49,540 nucleotides of DNA from an uncultured Muribaculaceae bacterium (GTDB lineage: Bacteria; Bacteroidota; Bacteroidia; Bacteroidales; Muribaculaceae): contig CAJUFH010000017.1 in assembly GCA_910585755.1 (NCBI GenBank), positions 1-49,540 on the forward strand, given 5' to 3'. This document shows positions 23,610-32,872 of this stretch, in pieces. Under the pieces are notes generated by a model. That model had not been told where the DNA came from. It ran no database searches and worked only from the letters and a program-made list of their open reading frames with translations. The first letter of the stretch is position 1; every line of letters begins with the position of its first letter. The translations under genes were made by a program, and so were the position numbers.

Positions 23610-24881
23610 TTAGTTGATTATGTCAAAGCCGGTATATTTGCGGAGACATTCGGGAACGACGATGCCTTCCGGGGTCTGGTTGTTCTCCAGGAGGGCGGCA
23701 ACGATGCGCGGGAGCGCCAGGGCGGAGCCGTTGAGCGTATGGCAGAGGCGCGTCTTCTTGTCGGCCCCGCGGTAGCGGCATTTCAGGCGGTTGGCCTGGT
23801 AGGTCTCGAAGTTGGAGACGGAGGAAACCTCCAGCCAGCGCTTCTGCGCCGCGGACCATACCTCGAAGTCAAACGTTATGGCCGACGTGAAGCTCATGTC
23901 GCCGCCACACAGCCGCAGGATATGCCAGGGAAGCCCTAACTTTTCCAGAAGGCCCTGTACGTGGTCCTTCATCTCCTCCAGGGCGGCGTAAGAGTCTTCG
24001 GGGCGCTCGATGCGCACGATTTCTACCTTGTCGAACTGGTGGAGGCGGTTGAGGCCGCGGACATCCTTGCCGTAGCTGCCGGCCTCGCGGCGGAAGCATG
24101 CGGAGTAGGCGCAGTTCTTCTTGGGGAGCGCGTCCTCGGGGATGATGACGTCGCGGTAGATGTTGGTAACGGGCACCTCGGCGGTCGGGATGAGGTAGAG
24201 GTTGTCAAGCTCGCAGTGGTACATCTGGGCCTCCTTGTCGGGGAGCTGGCCCGTACCGTAGGCCGAAGCCTCGTTGACGACGTAGGGAGGCTCTATTTCG
24301 GTGTATCCGGCCTCGTTTGCCTGGTCGAGGAAGAACTGGATCAGGGCGCGCTGCAGGCGGGCTCCCTTGCCGATATAGACGGGGAACCCGGCCCCGGTAA
24401 TCTTAACTCCGAGGTCGAAGTCAATCAGGTTGTACTTCTTGGCGAGGTCCCAGTGGGGCAGGGCGTCCTCGGGAAGGTCGGGCATCGGGCCGCCGGTCTT
24501 CTCGACCACGTTGTCGGCCGCGGAGGTCCCTTTGGGAACCATGGGGCAGGGGAGGTTCGGGATAGTCACCAGCAGTTCGTGCTGCTCCTGCTCGGTCTCG
24601 GCCAGCTTGTTGGCGATTTCGCGCTGCGCCTCCTTGAGGGCGGCTACCTCCTTCTTGGCTTCCTCGGCCTCTTCGCGCTTCCCCTGCTTCATTAGCGCGC
24701 CGATCGACGCGGCGATGCGGTTAAGCTCGGCGGCCTTGTTATCGTTGTCGAGCTGCAGCTGTCGGCGCTGTTCGTCGAGGGCAAGCACCCGGTTGATAGG
24801 CTCCTTGCCGTCGAAACCCTTGATCGCGAGGCGCTCGACCACCTCCGCGGGGTTGGATTTTATTTGCTGTAAAGTTAACAT
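23610..24881 (-). CDS. serS: Seryl-tRNA synthetase
   Basis: A class II synthetase charging tRNA-Ser. The 423-residue protein has the N-terminal antiparallel coiled-coil arm (about 25-105, rich in Lys/Glu/Ala) that contacts the long variable arm. The class II motifs follow: motif 2 FRREAGSYGKDVRGLNRLHQFDKVEIV and the motif 3 region LNGSALALPRIVAALLENNQ. TAEVPVTN and the SNFETYQANRLKCRYR segment are typical. The gap to yqeY upstream (24882-24967) holds GTGAANN heptamers and no clear promoter. Confidence 0.98.
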   Translation of the reverse strand: MLTLQQIKSNPAEVVERLAIKGFDGKEPINRVLALDEQRRQLQLDNDNKAAELNRIAASIGALMKQGKREEAEEAKKEVAALKEAQREIANKLAETEQEQHELLVTIPNLPCPMVPKGTSAADNVVEKTGGPMPDLPEDALPHWDLAKKYNLIDFDLGVKITGAGFPVYIGKGARLQRALIQFFLDQANEAGYTEIEPPYVVNEASAYGTGQLPDKEAQMYHCELDNLYLIPTAEVPVTNIYRDVIIPEDALPKKNCAYSACFRREAGSYGKDVRGLNRLHQFDKVEIVRIERPEDSYAALEEMKDHVQGLLEKLGLPWHILRLCGGDMSFTSAITFDFEVWSAAQKRWLEVSSVSNFETYQANRLKCRYRGADKKTRLCHTLNGSALALPRIVAALLENNQTPEGIVVPECLRKYTGFDIIN

Positions 24882-24896
24882 AATCGTTCTTTCATT

Positions 24897-24976
24897 ATAG
24901 TGAATAGTGAAGGGTGAATGGTGAAGGAAAAACCAACATTTCTCTTAACTTTTCACTTTTTCGCCTTTCACTCTTG
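24897..24976. repeat. GTGAANN heptamer array between yqeY and serS
   Basis: GTGAATAGTGAAGGGTGAAT and a further GTGAAGG unit on the plus strand are followed by a reverse-oriented group (TTTTCACTTT, CCTTTCACTCTT). The two groups can pair as a loose stem. The same heptamer occurs at 25465-25490, 28984-29012 and 44932-45027. Confidence 0.65.
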
Positions 24977-25423
24977 CGTCAGCAACGCTTTCACGGTGGC
25001 GGAGATGGCGCGGCCGTCGGCGGCGCCGGCAAGGGCCTTGGTAGCGACTCCCATAACCTTTCCCATATCGCGGGGCGAGGTAGCGCCTACCTGCGCGATA
25101 ATCTCCCGCAGACGGCCCTCAAGCTCCTCCTGCGAAAGCTGGCGGGGCATATATTCCTCGATGACTGCCGCCTGGGCCAGTTCGGCCTCGGCGAGTTCAG
25201 GGCGGTTCTGCTCGGTATAAATCTGGGCGCTCTCGCGGCGCTGCTTGATCATCTTGGCGAGAATCTGGGTAGCCCGTTCGTCGGAAAGGGTACCGTCGGA
25301 GCCCTTGGCTGTCTTGGCCTCGAGAAACTCCTTCTTTATGCCGCGGAGGGCCTCCAGACGAACCGCGTCGCGGGCGAGCATCGCCTTCTTGATATCATCT
25401 GAGATTTGATCGAAAAGTGCCAT
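24968..25423 (-). CDS. GatB/YqeY domain protein
   Basis: A 151-residue protein of the YqeY family, related to the tRNA-binding tail domain of the GatB amidotransferase subunit. The family signatures LFDQISDDIKKAMLARDAVRLEALRGIKKEFLEAKTAK, QRRESAQIY, EEYMPRQLSQEEL and the ending DMGKVMGVATKALAGAADGRAISATVKALL are all visible. The molecular role is uncertain; tRNA-related activity is the usual guess. It lies between a pseudouridine synthase gene and serS on the same strand, a tRNA/rRNA-flavoured neighbourhood. Confidence 0.92.
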   Translation of the reverse strand: MALFDQISDDIKKAMLARDAVRLEALRGIKKEFLEAKTAKGSDGTLSDERATQILAKMIKQRRESAQIYTEQNRPELAEAELAQAAVIEEYMPRQLSQEELEGRLREIIAQVGATSPRDMGKVMGVATKALAGAADGRAISATVKALLTQE

Positions 25424-25482
25424 ATGTATTTTTAAATAATTGTTTCAACAACAGATTTCCCTTCACCTTTCACTATTCACCC

Positions 25483-26409
25483 TTAACCTCTTGTGACGCA
25501 GTTGAGGAAGGGGACGGGCACCGGCGTGGAGAAATCCATCAGCTTGCGGGTAGTCGGATGCACGAACCGGAGCGTCCGGGCGTGGAGCGCCAGGCGGTGG
25601 ATAGGGGAGGACTTGGCCCCGTACTTGCGGTCACCCGCGATCGGGTGCCCCAGGTCCTTCATATGCACTCGGATCTGGTTCTTGCGGCCGGTCTCCAGCT
25701 CAACCTCCACGAGAGTGTAGCCGTTGGCCTGGCGCACGGCCTTGTAGCGGGTGTAGGCCAACTGTCCCTCCTCCGGGTTGTCGGTGGAGTAGACGATATG
25801 CTGCGAGTTCTCGGCCAGGTAGCTCTTGACCTCACCCTCGGCGGGTTCCAGCTTCCCCTCCACGACGCAGACATACTGGCGCTTGAGCACCATGTTGTTC
25901 CAGTTGTGCTGCATCGCGTTCTTGGCCTTCTCGTTCTTCGCGAAGAGCATCAGGCCGGAGGTATGCTGGTCGAGGCGGTGGACGATGAACAGCTTGTTGC
26001 GCGGGTCCTTGGTCTTGAGGTACTGGCGGAGGATGGAGTATGCAGTTCCCTCCTTGATTTTGTCGTTACCCATCGAGAGGAGGCCGTAACCCTTGTTGAC
26101 TACGATTATGTCGTCGTCCTCGTAGACGAGCTTCAGACGGCGGTCGTAGAACGTCACGAACGGGCGGGTGAGGTTCACCTTCACCTCCGTTCCGGCCTCG
26201 ACCGGGAGGTCGAACTGGCGCTGCACCTCCCCGCCGACCATCACCTGGCCGTATTTCAGCAGCTCCTTGACGTTGGTGCGCTTTCGGTCGGGCATCGCCT
26301 GGAAGAGGTATTCCAGCAGGGGGGTGTCCTCTGCCGGGGAGAATGTCAGAATCACGTCGGGGCGGAAAGGTCTCTTTTCGGCTCCCGGTTTCGCGGTATA
26401 TCTTTTCAT
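25483..26409 (-). CDS. RluA-family pseudouridine synthase
   Basis: Isomerises uridine to pseudouridine in rRNA or tRNA. The 308-residue protein has an N-terminal S4-like RNA-binding part (about 28-75, YLFQAMPDRKRTNVKELLKYGQVMVGG) and the catalytic domain with D147 in IVHRLDQHTSGLMLFAKNEKA. The GRKNQIRVHMKDLGHPIAGDRKYG block is conserved. I chose the ATG at 26409 because it overlaps the topA stop codon as ATGA, which suggests translational coupling; a longer frame runs into topA. The exact RNA target cannot be deduced. Confidence 0.93.
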   Translation of the reverse strand: MKRYTAKPGAEKRPFRPDVILTFSPAEDTPLLEYLFQAMPDRKRTNVKELLKYGQVMVGGEVQRQFDLPVEAGTEVKVNLTRPFVTFYDRRLKLVYEDDDIIVVNKGYGLLSMGNDKIKEGTAYSILRQYLKTKDPRNKLFIVHRLDQHTSGLMLFAKNEKAKNAMQHNWNNMVLKRQYVCVVEGKLEPAEGEVKSYLAENSQHIVYSTDNPEEGQLAYTRYKAVRQANGYTLVEVELETGRKNQIRVHMKDLGHPIAGDRKYGAKSSPIHRLALHARTLRFVHPTTRKLMDFSTPVPVPFLNCVTRG

Positions 26410-28739
26410 GACTTGCGGCGGCGGGTGGTTGTTGTCCGTTTCGGTTTGGCGTCCTGTTCCTCGATAATCTTGCGGCATTCATCGAGGGTCAGTTCCGCGG
26501 GATTCTCTATGGTCTTGGGAATCTTGTAGTTCGACTTCCCTTTGGCGATATACACGCCGTAGCGGCCGTTGAGAATCTGGATCTCGGGGTCCTCGTCGAA
26601 GGTCTTGACCAGGCGGTTTGCCTCGGCCTTGCGCTTCTCCTCAATCAGCGCCTCGGCCTCCTCGAGCGTGATATGGGCCGGCGACATCTCCTTGGGAATC
26701 GAGACGAACTTCCCGTCGTGCTTGACGTAGGGGCCGAAGCGACCGATCGCGACAGTAACCTCCTTCCCCTCGAACTCGCCGATATGGCGGGGGAAGGCGA
26801 AGAGCTTCAGAGCCTCTTCAAGGGTTATTGTGTTGACGCTCTGCCCTTTGAGCAGCGAAGCGAACTCGGGTTTCTCGTCCCCCTCGCTGTCGCCGAGCTG
26901 CACCATCGGGCCGAAGCGGCCGATTTTCACCGTCACGGGCTTGCCGGTCGCGGGGTCGGTGCCGAGCGAGCGCTCCCCGACCTTGTGCTCCAGGCGGGTG
27001 TTGAGGGCGCTTTCTACTCCGGGGTGGAACCCCTCGTAGAAGCTCTCGATTTCCTGGTGCCAGGGGAGGTTTCCTTCGGCGATTTTGTCGAACTTCTCCT
27101 CAATCTGGGCGGTGAAATTATAGTCGAGGATGTTCGGGAAGTATTCTGTCAGGTAGTCGTTTACGATTTCCCCTATGTCGGTCGGGATAAGTTTCCCCTT
27201 CTCGGAGCCGACGGTCTCGGTCTTGACGCGGGTGTCGATTCCGCCATCCTCGCGGAGCGAGAGCACGCGGAACTCGCGGGGCACTCCCTCTTTCTCCCCC
27301 TTCTCAACATATTCGCGCTGCTGGATGGTGGAGATTGTCGGGGCGTAAGTCGACGGGCGGCCGATGCCTAGCTCCTCGAGCTTCTTCACCAGCGCCGCCT
27401 CCGTGTAGCGGGGCGGGGTCTGCGTGAAGCGCTGCATGGCTGTAAGGGACGCGAGGCGGAGCTTCTCCCCCTCGGCCATCGCAGGCAGAATCCCTTCGAG
27501 CTGCTCGGCGCCCTCCTCCTTGTCGCTCCCCTCCATGTAGACCTTCAGGAAGCCGTCGAACTTGATTACCTCGCCCGAGGCCGCGAAATGCTCCGGGCGC
27601 GAGGCGGGGAGAATGTCGACGGTCGTCTTCTCGATTTCCGCGTCGGCCATCTGCGAGGCGATCGCGCGCTTCCAGATTAGGCCGTAGAGGCGTTTCTCCT
27701 GCGGGGTGCCGTCGATGGTGTGGTTGGAGGCATATGTCGGGCGTATCGCCTCGTGGGCCTCCTGGGCCCCCTTCGAGGAGGTATGGTAGTGGCGTTCCTT
27801 GAAATATTCGGTGCCGAGGGTCGCGGTAATCTCCTTGCGCATCGCGGCTACGGCGAGCGACGAGAGGTTAAGCGAGTCGGTTCGCATGTAGGTGATATGT
27901 CCTGCCTCGTACAGGCGCTGGGCGATCATCATCGTCTGCGAGACGGTGAAACCGAGTTTGCGGGCAGCCTCCTGCTGGAGGGTGGAGGTGGTGAAGGGTG
28001 GGGCGGGGGCCTTCTTCACCGGGCGCACGTTGACGCTCCCGACGGTGAAGTCCGTTCCGCCGCACGCCCGCAGGAACTCCGCGGCCTCCGTCTCGGTAGC
28101 GAAGCGGTGGTTAAGCTCGGCGCGTACCGGCGCGCCCTCAGCGGTCTGGAACTCGGCCACGACGCGGTAGCTCTCCTCCTGCTTGAAGTTCTTGATTTCG
28201 TTCTCGCGCTCCACAATCAGGCGCACGGCGACCGACTGCACGCGGCCGGCAGACAGCGACGGCCTGATTTTGCGCCACAGCACCGGGCTGAGCTCGAACC
28301 CCACGATGCGGTCCAGCAGGCGGCGCGCCTGCTGCGCGTCAACGAGGTTGATATCTATGTCGCGCGGATGCTCGATCGCGGCCAGAATCGCCTCCTTGGT
28401 GATTTCGTGGAACACGATCCGGCGCGTGTTTTCCGGTTTCAGGCCGAGCACCTCGTAGAGATGCCAGGCGATCGCCTCTCCCTCGCGGTCTTCATCGGAC
28501 GCGAGCCACACCGTCTGCGCCTGTTTCGCGTTAGCCTTCAGTTCAGCCACGAGGGCCTTCTTGTCGTCGGGAATCTCGTAGACCGGTTCGAAACCCTTGT
28601 CGGCCCCCACCGTGAAATTTTTCTTCTGCAGGTCGCGGATGTGGCCGTAGCTCGACATCACTTTAAAGTCGGGACCCAGGAACTTCCCTATGGTTTTCGC
28701 CTTGGCGGGCGATTCGACAATCACGAGATTCTTCAACAT
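26406..28739 (-). CDS. topA: DNA topoisomerase I
   Basis: A type IA topoisomerase that relaxes negative supercoils. The 777-residue protein starts MLKNLVIVESPAKAKTIGKFLG at the ATG at 28739 (a TTG 30 bases upstream is less likely). It has the TOPRIM domain (DEDREGEAIAWH near 82-93) and the active-site tyrosine Y284 in HITYMRTDS. The C-terminus has no four-cysteine zinc fingers. Instead there are three Toprim-C-type repeats (VKIGRFGPMVQLGD, VAIGRFGPYVKHDGKFVSIP, ILNGRYGVYIAKGKSNYKIP) and a basic tail, as is usual in Bacteroidetes. Confidence 0.97.
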   Translation of the reverse strand: MLKNLVIVESPAKAKTIGKFLGPDFKVMSSYGHIRDLQKKNFTVGADKGFEPVYEIPDDKKALVAELKANAKQAQTVWLASDEDREGEAIAWHLYEVLGLKPENTRRIVFHEITKEAILAAIEHPRDIDINLVDAQQARRLLDRIVGFELSPVLWRKIRPSLSAGRVQSVAVRLIVERENEIKNFKQEESYRVVAEFQTAEGAPVRAELNHRFATETEAAEFLRACGGTDFTVGSVNVRPVKKAPAPPFTTSTLQQEAARKLGFTVSQTMMIAQRLYEAGHITYMRTDSLNLSSLAVAAMRKEITATLGTEYFKERHYHTSSKGAQEAHEAIRPTYASNHTIDGTPQEKRLYGLIWKRAIASQMADAEIEKTTVDILPASRPEHFAASGEVIKFDGFLKVYMEGSDKEEGAEQLEGILPAMAEGEKLRLASLTAMQRFTQTPPRYTEAALVKKLEELGIGRPSTYAPTISTIQQREYVEKGEKEGVPREFRVLSLREDGGIDTRVKTETVGSEKGKLIPTDIGEIVNDYLTEYFPNILDYNFTAQIEEKFDKIAEGNLPWHQEIESFYEGFHPGVESALNTRLEHKVGERSLGTDPATGKPVTVKIGRFGPMVQLGDSEGDEKPEFASLLKGQSVNTITLEEALKLFAFPRHIGEFEGKEVTVAIGRFGPYVKHDGKFVSIPKEMSPAHITLEEAEALIEEKRKAEANRLVKTFDEDPEIQILNGRYGVYIAKGKSNYKIPKTIENPAELTLDECRKIIEEQDAKPKRTTTTRRRKS

Positions 28740-28767
28740 AATTCGTTGGCTATTAATAACATTGCTC

Positions 28768-28795
28768 AATGCCGGAGTAGAATAGCCCCGGCATT
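28768..28795 (-). promoter_or_regulatory. Hairpin in the topA leader
   Basis: AATGCCGG and CCGGCATT form an 8-bp stem with a 12-base loop, inside the predicted 90-base topA leader and about 30 bases before the start codon. Role unknown. Confidence 0.45.
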
Positions 28796-28835
28796 TCCTA
28801 TTATAAGGTGTAGAGGAGGTTTTTCAATTCGGGGG

Positions 28836-28843
28836 CAAAATTA
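28836..28843 (-). promoter_or_regulatory. -7 element of topA
   Basis: TAATTTTG on the minus strand matches TAnnTTTG. Transcription would begin near 28829, giving a leader of about 90 bases. The -33 element is unclear. Confidence 0.55.
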
Positions 28844-28889
28844 CAAAAACGCCGCAAATAATCCCCTTTCAGAGTATTATTTTTTCTTC

Positions 28890-28980
28890 GCGCCGCTCGC
28901 TAAAGCTCGCTCCACCCGACAGGCTGCGCGGAACCGCCAGTATCTCCGTTCAGTGAAGCGAGCGTAAGCGAGCGGCCTCC
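28890..28980. repeat. Dispersed intergenic repeat, family 1, copy 1
   Basis: A 91-bp element with left end CCGCTCGCTAAAGCTCGCTC and right end GAGCGTAAGCGAGCGGCCTC, which are imperfect inverted repeats of each other. The inner motif ACCCGACAGGCTGCGC is shared with the copies at 42284-42400 (same orientation) and 49096-49220 (inverted). The centre differs between copies. Confidence 0.85.
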
Positions 28981-29014
28981 CCGCTCCCTTTCACCCTTCA
29001 CCTTTCACCCTTAA

Positions 29015-30397
29015 TCACTTGTAATGATGGCGGTAGCCGGAGATCTTGCGCCAGGCGCCGCGGGTGAAGTCGGGGACAGCCACAGGAGCAGAGCCGTTCT
29101 CCAGCGACAGAGCCGTCAGCGGAACCAGCGAGCACCATTCCGCCAGGTCGTAGACATCCATGTCGAGCGGAAGCCCGTTGCGCAGACAGTAGACCAGGCG
29201 GTAGTCCATGATGTAGTCCATGCCCCCGTGGCCTCCGACCTGCTTCGCGACCTCGCCGACCTCGCGGACAATCGGGTGGGTGTAGCGCTCGACGAGGGCT
29301 TTCTGCTGCTCCGCGGAAAGGAAACCGTGGGCGTTAAGGTCCTCGTGGTCAGGAACCGCGCCCTCCGGCAACTGCTCCGGCTCGAACGAATACCCCTCGA
29401 CGGGATATTTGTTGGCGAACCCCTTCGTCCCCGTCAGTTGGTACATACGGTTGTAGGGGCGGGGCGTAACGACGTCGTGCTGTATGTGGATAGTCTTGCC
29501 GTTGGCCGTGCGGATCATCGTCATAGTGTGGTCGCCGTTGAGGAACCTCTCCGGCTTCTCCCCCTTCAGGCGCTCCCAGTCGGCCGGCCCGACAACCGGC
29601 TTGGTATCCATCGCGACAAGGGTCGTCATCCTGTCGCCGCGGTGTATGTCGAGGAGCTGGCAGGCCGGGCCCATCCCGTGCGTGGGATAGACATCCCCGC
29701 GGTGTTCCCGGTTATAATCGAGGCGCCAGTTGTTCCAGTAGCGGCCCCAGAAGTCGCGCAGGTTGTGGATGTAGGCCCCCTCTGTGTGCAGCACCTCTCC
29801 GAACAGCCCTTCCTGGGCCATGTGGAGGGTGTTCATCTCGAAAAAGTCGTAGACGCAGTTCTCGAGCATCATACAGTGGCGGCGCGTCCGCTCCGAAGTG
29901 TCGATCAGCGCCCAAATCTCGTCGAGGGTCATCGCCCCCGGCACCTCCACCGCGACGTGCTTTCCCCGTTCCATCGAATACAGGGCCATAGGCGCGTGGG
30001 TTTTCCAGTCGGTCGCGATATAAACCAGGTCGATGTCGGGGCGTTCCGCCAGTGCGCGCCACGCGGTGTCGCTCCCCCAGTAACCCGCCGCGGCTGGAGC
30101 ACCGGCCTTCGACAGAATCTCCTGCGAGCGCGCTACCGAGGCGGAGTCTATGTCGCAGAGCGCCACAACCTTCGCCCCCGGAATCCGCGTAAAGCGCGCG
30201 ACGGCGCTCGGACCGCGCATCCCAAGCCCGATGAACCCCACGCGCACCGTGTCAATCGGCGCGGCCGCGAAGGCTACCATGTCGGTCTGCCCGGCTGGGC
30301 GGGGAGGTTCGGGAATGGGCATGGGCAACTGGCCTTGCGCCGAGGCGGCTACCGACAGCGCGGCGGCGAGAATTAGTGATAATGCTTGGATTTTCAT
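29015..30397 (-). CDS. GH109-type secreted NAD-dependent glycosidase (Gfo/Idh/MocA fold)
   Basis: A 460-residue protein with a signal peptide (MKIQALSLILAAALSVAASA), then a Rossmann NAD domain (VRVGFIGLGMRGPSAVARF, about 51-70) and CDIDS. The GH109-like blocks VEVPGAMTLDEIW, LENCVYDFFEMNTLHMAQEGLFGEVLHTEGAYIHNLRDFWG and YPTHGMGPACQLLDIHRGDRM are present. GH109 members use bound NAD+ to release alpha-N-acetylgalactosamine, as on blood-group A and mucin glycans. Other specificities are possible. It is divergent from the GH20-GH29 pair, suggesting a joint host-glycan function. Confidence 0.88.
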   Translation of the reverse strand: MKIQALSLILAAALSVAASAQGQLPMPIPEPPRPAGQTDMVAFAAAPIDTVRVGFIGLGMRGPSAVARFTRIPGAKVVALCDIDSASVARSQEILSKAGAPAAAGYWGSDTAWRALAERPDIDLVYIATDWKTHAPMALYSMERGKHVAVEVPGAMTLDEIWALIDTSERTRRHCMMLENCVYDFFEMNTLHMAQEGLFGEVLHTEGAYIHNLRDFWGRYWNNWRLDYNREHRGDVYPTHGMGPACQLLDIHRGDRMTTLVAMDTKPVVGPADWERLKGEKPERFLNGDHTMTMIRTANGKTIHIQHDVVTPRPYNRMYQLTGTKGFANKYPVEGYSFEPEQLPEGAVPDHEDLNAHGFLSAEQQKALVERYTHPIVREVGEVAKQVGGHGGMDYIMDYRLVYCLRNGLPLDMDVYDLAEWCSLVPLTALSLENGSAPVAVPDFTRGAWRKISGYRHHYK

Positions 30398-30431
30398 GTT
30401 ATGATTCTTATGGTTATGAAAAAACTATGCG

Positions 30432-30439
30432 CGAAAATA
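30432..30439 (-). promoter_or_regulatory. Possible -7 element of the GH109 gene
   Basis: TATTTTCG on the minus strand fits TAnnTTYG, 34 bases before the ATG at 30397. No clear -33 element. Confidence 0.4.
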
Positions 30440-30462
30440 GCGATTTTACGCCGGAAAATCCC

Positions 30463-30470
30463 TATCTTCG
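30463..30470 (+). promoter_or_regulatory. -7 element of the GH20-GH29 unit
   Basis: TATCTTCG fits TAnnTTYG and lies 44 bases before the GH20 ATG at 30515. It supports that start over in-frame starts further upstream. No clear -33 element. Confidence 0.45.
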
Positions 30471-30514
30471 CGATGAATACAAACCTGCCAAATACAAGTT
30501 TCACCCTTATATCC

Positions 30515-32833
30515 ATGAATATCAAGTATTTTATAGCCGGTGCCATGCTCGCCGCGCTATCCCCCGCAGTTTATGCAGCCCTCCCGAACACATCATTATC
30601 CGTAATCCCCCTCCCCCGCGAAGTCTCGGAGCAGAAAGCCGCCGAAGGCTTCACGCTCGCACCCGACACCCCCGTGCTCGGCGTCCCCGGACTTGAAAAC
30701 GAGGCCGGACTCCTCCGCGAATACCTCTCGCAGCTCCCCGCCGCGAAACCCTCCGGAAAAATCACCCTCCGCGCCGACCTCCCCTCCGACAACCCGGAGG
30801 CATACACCCTGCGGGTGACCCCCGACGGGATAACCGTCAACGGCGCCTCACCCGCCGGTCTGTTCTACGGCATCCAGACAATCCGCAAGGCCGCCCTCGG
30901 CGCCCCCGAAGATGAACCGGCGGTCATCCCCTCCGGAACAGTCAGCGACGCCCCGAGGTTCGCCTACCGAGGCGCGATGCTCGACGTCTCTCGCCACTTC
31001 TTCAACTCCGACGAGGTGAAGCGCTTCATCGACATGATGGCCCTCCACAACCTCAACGCCTTCCACTGGCATCTGACCGACAACCAGGGCTGGCGTATCG
31101 AAATCAAGAAATACCCCCTCCTTACCGAAATCGGCTCACACCGCGACAGCACCATAATCGGCCATACCGACAAGTATGACAACATCCCCGTCAGCGGATT
31201 CTTCACCCGGGAACAGGCCCGCGAAATCGTCGACTACGCCGCAAAGCGCCACATCGACGTGATTCCCGAAATCGACCTCCCGGGCCATATGACAGCCGCG
31301 CTCGCCGCATACCCGCAGTTCGGCTGCACCGGCGGCCCGTACGAGGTTTGGGGCCACTGGGGCCTCTCCGACGAGATTCTCTGCGCCGGAAACGACTCGA
31401 CACTGATGTTCATCGACGACGTGCTTAACGAGATTATGGACATTTTCCCATCGGAATACATCCATATCGGCGGCGACGAGGCTCCCAAAACAGCCTGGGA
31501 GAAATGCCCCAAATGCCAGCAACGCATTAAGCAGGAGGGCATAACCCCGACCGACAAATTCACCGCCGAGCAGCGCCTGCAGGGATTCATCACCTCCCGC
31601 GCCGCCGCCACCATCGGCGCCCGCGGCCGCAAGATGATCGGATGGGACGAGATTCTCGAAGGGGAGATTCCCCTCAGCTCCGTGATCATGTCGTGGCGCG
31701 GAATCGACGGCGCGACACAGGGGGTTAAGAAGGGGCATCCCGTGATTCTATCCCCCAACACCTACTTCTACTTCGACTATTACCAAAGCCGCGACCTCGA
31801 CCGCGAGCCCGAGGCAATCGGAGGCTATAACTCCGTCGACCGCGCCTATACCTTCGACCCGACCGAGGGGATGACCCCCGAAGAGGCCGCCCGCGTCCTC
31901 GGCCCCCAGGCAAACCTCTGGACGGAATACATCAAGGACTTCGACTATGTGGAGTACATGGAGCTCCCCCGCATGTCGGCCCTCGCCGAAGTAGCCTGGA
32001 CCCCCCTCGACCGCAAGGACTATGCCGGATTCCTGAACCGCATGCCCTATATGTGGCGCGCATACGACCGGTTCGGCTACAACTACGCCCGCCATCTGGC
32101 CGACGTGACCGCGACTTTCAAGCCCGACATCGACGCCCGCCAGCTCCGCGTTTCCCTCGCCTCCATCGGCGGAGCCGAAATCCGATACACCCTCGACGGC
32201 TCCGACCCGTTCGATGAAAAGGGGAACCCGGCCCCGGCTTCGCGGCTCTACTCCGGCCCGTTCGCCATCGCCTCGTCATGCACCCTGAAGACCGCCGCCA
32301 AGACCCTCGGAAAGGTAGGCCGGATTAATACCGACGAGGTATTCGTCAATCCGGCTACGTTCGCGAAGGTGGAAATCGACGCGCCCTTCGCCCGCAACTA
32401 TTCCTACGACGGCCCGCAGACCCTTACCGACGGCCTCTCAGGCAATCCAAACTTCCGCACAGGCCGCTGGGTCGGTTTCAACAACCAGGACCCGGTAATA
32501 ACCCTCTCCCTCCCGGAAACCGCCACCGTAAGCTCCCTGACCTTCAACAACTCGATCAATATGGGCGAGTGGGTGGCCGACGCGACCGGCTACAGGGTCG
32601 AGGGAGCTCTCGGCGCTGACGGCGCCTGGTTCCCGCTCGCCGAAGGGATTATACCCGATCGCCTCGAAAGCGACAAGAAAACCGATGTTTCGACCCACGA
32701 AATCCGCTTCAACGCCCCCGTAGAGGTCGACCGCGTGCGCCTTACCGTCAAGTCGACCCGCTCCCTCCCCGCCTGGCACCGCGGCGCGGGAAAACCGGCC
32801 CACATGTTCCTTGACGAAATAACCCTCAGATAA
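30515..32833 (+). CDS. Secreted beta-N-acetylhexosaminidase (GH20)
   Basis: Releases terminal beta-linked GlcNAc or GalNAc, for example from mucin O-glycans. The 772-residue protein has a signal peptide (MNIKYFIAGAMLAALSPAVYA), a GH20b N-terminal domain (about 25-145) and the catalytic barrel (about 150-500). The barrel includes HWHLTDNQGWRIEIKKYP and the D321-E322 pair in HIGGDEAPKTAWEKC, where Glu is the acid and Asp helps the substrate-assisted mechanism. After it come a chitobiase C-terminal/Fn3-like segment (IRYTLDGSDPFDEKG) and a discoidin-like F5/8 type C domain at the end. The ATG at 30515 gives a proper signal peptide. Confidence 0.95.
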   Translation: MNIKYFIAGAMLAALSPAVYAALPNTSLSVIPLPREVSEQKAAEGFTLAPDTPVLGVPGLENEAGLLREYLSQLPAAKPSGKITLRADLPSDNPEAYTLRVTPDGITVNGASPAGLFYGIQTIRKAALGAPEDEPAVIPSGTVSDAPRFAYRGAMLDVSRHFFNSDEVKRFIDMMALHNLNAFHWHLTDNQGWRIEIKKYPLLTEIGSHRDSTIIGHTDKYDNIPVSGFFTREQAREIVDYAAKRHIDVIPEIDLPGHMTAALAAYPQFGCTGGPYEVWGHWGLSDEILCAGNDSTLMFIDDVLNEIMDIFPSEYIHIGGDEAPKTAWEKCPKCQQRIKQEGITPTDKFTAEQRLQGFITSRAAATIGARGRKMIGWDEILEGEIPLSSVIMSWRGIDGATQGVKKGHPVILSPNTYFYFDYYQSRDLDREPEAIGGYNSVDRAYTFDPTEGMTPEEAARVLGPQANLWTEYIKDFDYVEYMELPRMSALAEVAWTPLDRKDYAGFLNRMPYMWRAYDRFGYNYARHLADVTATFKPDIDARQLRVSLASIGGAEIRYTLDGSDPFDEKGNPAPASRLYSGPFAIASSCTLKTAAKTLGKVGRINTDEVFVNPATFAKVEIDAPFARNYSYDGPQTLTDGLSGNPNFRTGRWVGFNNQDPVITLSLPETATVSSLTFNNSINMGEWVADATGYRVEGALGADGAWFPLAEGIIPDRLESDKKTDVSTHEIRFNAPVEVDRVRLTVKSTRSLPAWHRGAGKPAHMFLDEITLR

Positions 32834-32872
32834 AATCCATAGCCCCATTCTTATAAGCAAATTCATCTGTTT